Shown here in pieces: positions 5,666 to 6,270 of a stretch of 6,270 nucleotides of DNA. Position 1 is the stretch's first letter; each line of letters starts with the position of its first letter. Under the pieces are notes generated by a model, which searched no databases, had not been told where the DNA came from, and saw only the letters and a program-made list of their open reading frames with translations. The DNA lies in contig JAILPF010000244.1 in the NCBI GenBank assembly GCA_024699575.1, forward strand, positions 1 through 6,270, given 5' to 3'. The position numbers and the translations under genes were made by a program. This DNA comes from Acetatifactor sp. Lineage in GTDB: Bacteria > Bacillota > Clostridia > Lachnospirales > Lachnospiraceae.

Positions 5666-6163
5666 CTATTCTTTATCCTGCAAATGCTTCCATATCCGAG
5701 TCATCCGCTCGTCAGCAATATGGTACACAGTCTGAAGTGGCCACGGCAACCCCAAAAGATATTCTTTATCCCGTACATTCAGCCCTTCCAGTTTTCGTTC
5801 GAATGCTTCCCTGTCCTGATACATCTGTTTTCCAAAATCGCAGGCAAAATATTCACACATCGGCTTTTCTATTTTTTCCGTCACCCGGCGAAAGCTGGCT
5901 TTTCCCGTGCTGCTGTACTCTTTCACATAAGATACCTTTTCTGTCTCAGCGCTGTCAGCCGGATCAGTCAAGGCAATCACGCCAGTCTCCAGCAGGTATT
6001 TCCACACCGTCTCCTTTATTTTTGCTATGGGCGTCGGGAATTTGAGTTTTTGAGAGATTTCTGTCACGGAATATCCCTGACTCGCTAAATGCCTGATTGC
6101 TCCACCGCTTGCCATATCAAACATGAAATCAGAAAGTGCCTGCGTAAAATACCTATTTTCCAT
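5666..6163 (-). CDS. Uncharacterised 165-aa protein with helix-turn-helix-like N-terminal half
   Basis: I do not recognise this family. The coding frame is convincing: an AAAGGAG site lies 9 nt before the ATG, the protein is of ordinary soluble composition, and a downstream gene follows at 17 nt. Residues about 18-63 (AIRHLASQGYSVTEISQKL followed by a long charged helix and ETGVI) look like a helix-turn-helix unit, in which the segment after YSVTEISQKL would be the recognition helix. The middle (66-100) is hydrophilic and probably loosely ordered. The C-terminal part (101-165) is mixed helical with YLLGLPWPLQTVYHI (135-149). There is no signal peptide or membrane segment, and two cysteines (C103, C108) do not form a clear metal site. 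It might be a DNA-binding regulator or a partner of the HD hydrolase; both are guesses. Confidence 0.8.
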   Translation of the reverse strand: MENRYFTQALSDFMFDMASGGAIRHLASQGYSVTEISQKLKFPTPIAKIKETVWKYLLETGVIALTDPADSAETEKVSYVKEYSSTGKASFRRVTEKIEKPMCEYFACDFGKQMYQDREAFERKLEGLNVRDKEYLLGLPWPLQTVYHIADERMTRIWKHLQDKE

Positions 6164-6270
6164 TGCGGCATGCTCCTTTCACCAACTTCAATATATCATA
6201 AAGTTTCCCTGTTGGATATACTTAATAGAGTAAAGATTTTGTTGGTCGATTAAAAAATAAAAGAGAGTAA
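6164..6270. other. AT-rich intergenic stretch at the right edge
   Basis: This 107-bp stretch lies upstream of the helix-turn-helix-like gene and holds its ribosome binding site. It must contain or adjoin that gene's promoter, but I see no pair of hexamers good enough to call. AGAGTAA occurs twice (6227-6233 and 6264-6270), which may be chance in AT-rich DNA. Confidence 0.4.

Noticed and set aside
2873..6088. Plus-strand open frames of 60-142 codons opposite the cyclase, mgsA, HD and helix-turn-helix-like genes.
   Set aside because: The minus-strand frames carry conserved motifs and good ribosome binding sites. The plus-strand frames show neither clear family signatures nor operon-like spacing.
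6164..6270. Possible promoter for the helix-turn-helix-like gene (TATGAT or TATATT as -10).
   Set aside because: No acceptable -35 hexamer stands 16-18 bp upstream of either candidate, so I left it uncalled.

Overview
All protein-coding genes I can support in this 6.3 kb window lie on the minus strand, so the window reads from right to left. The organism looks like a low-to-moderate GC Firmicute of class Clostridia, most likely Lachnospiraceae-like. The reasons are the feoA-feoA-feoB order, strong AGGAGG-type ribosome binding sites, consensus sigma-A promoters, the style of the membrane-bound GGDEF protein, and an HDDC2-like HD hydrolase. This placement is inferred from gene style, since no database search was possible.

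The layout in transcription order is as follows. (1) Positions 6163-5043 hold a two-gene unit: an unrecognised 165-residue protein with a helix-turn-helix-like N-terminal half, then, 17 nt later, an HD-domain hydrolase resembling HDDC2/YfbR 5'-deoxynucleotidases. (2) Positions 4969-2888 hold methylglyoxal synthase (mgsA) followed 24 nt later by a 7TM sensor diguanylate cyclase. Both genes start with GTG. A near-consensus promoter lies immediately after the HD gene stop codon, so this pair can be transcribed on its own. (3) Positions 2887-2663 are a 225-bp regulatory gap. It holds a 22-bp hairpin that pairs fully only in minus-strand RNA, three phased A-tracts, an excellent promoter, and three copies of the palindrome GTTAG-N6-CTAAY. 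One copy fills the -35/-10 spacer and another sits just after the predicted start site. (4) Positions 2662-1 hold the ferrous iron uptake operon: a divergent FeoA-like protein, a canonical FeoA, and FeoB. FeoB is open through the left edge, so its C-terminus is missing.

Functionally, FeoB is the Fe(II) membrane transporter and the FeoA proteins are its small SH3-like cytoplasmic partners. The operators suggest tight metal-dependent repression. Methylglyoxal synthase is the glycolytic overflow branch from dihydroxyacetone phosphate. Its pairing with a cyclic-di-GMP synthase that lacks the usual inhibitory site is unexplained. I found no mobile elements, CRISPR arrays, tRNAs or rRNAs. The most notable points are the operator architecture at the feo promoter, the strand-specific hairpin beside it, and a long basic-residue-free acidic loop in FeoB. 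None of these amounts to a demonstrated new system.
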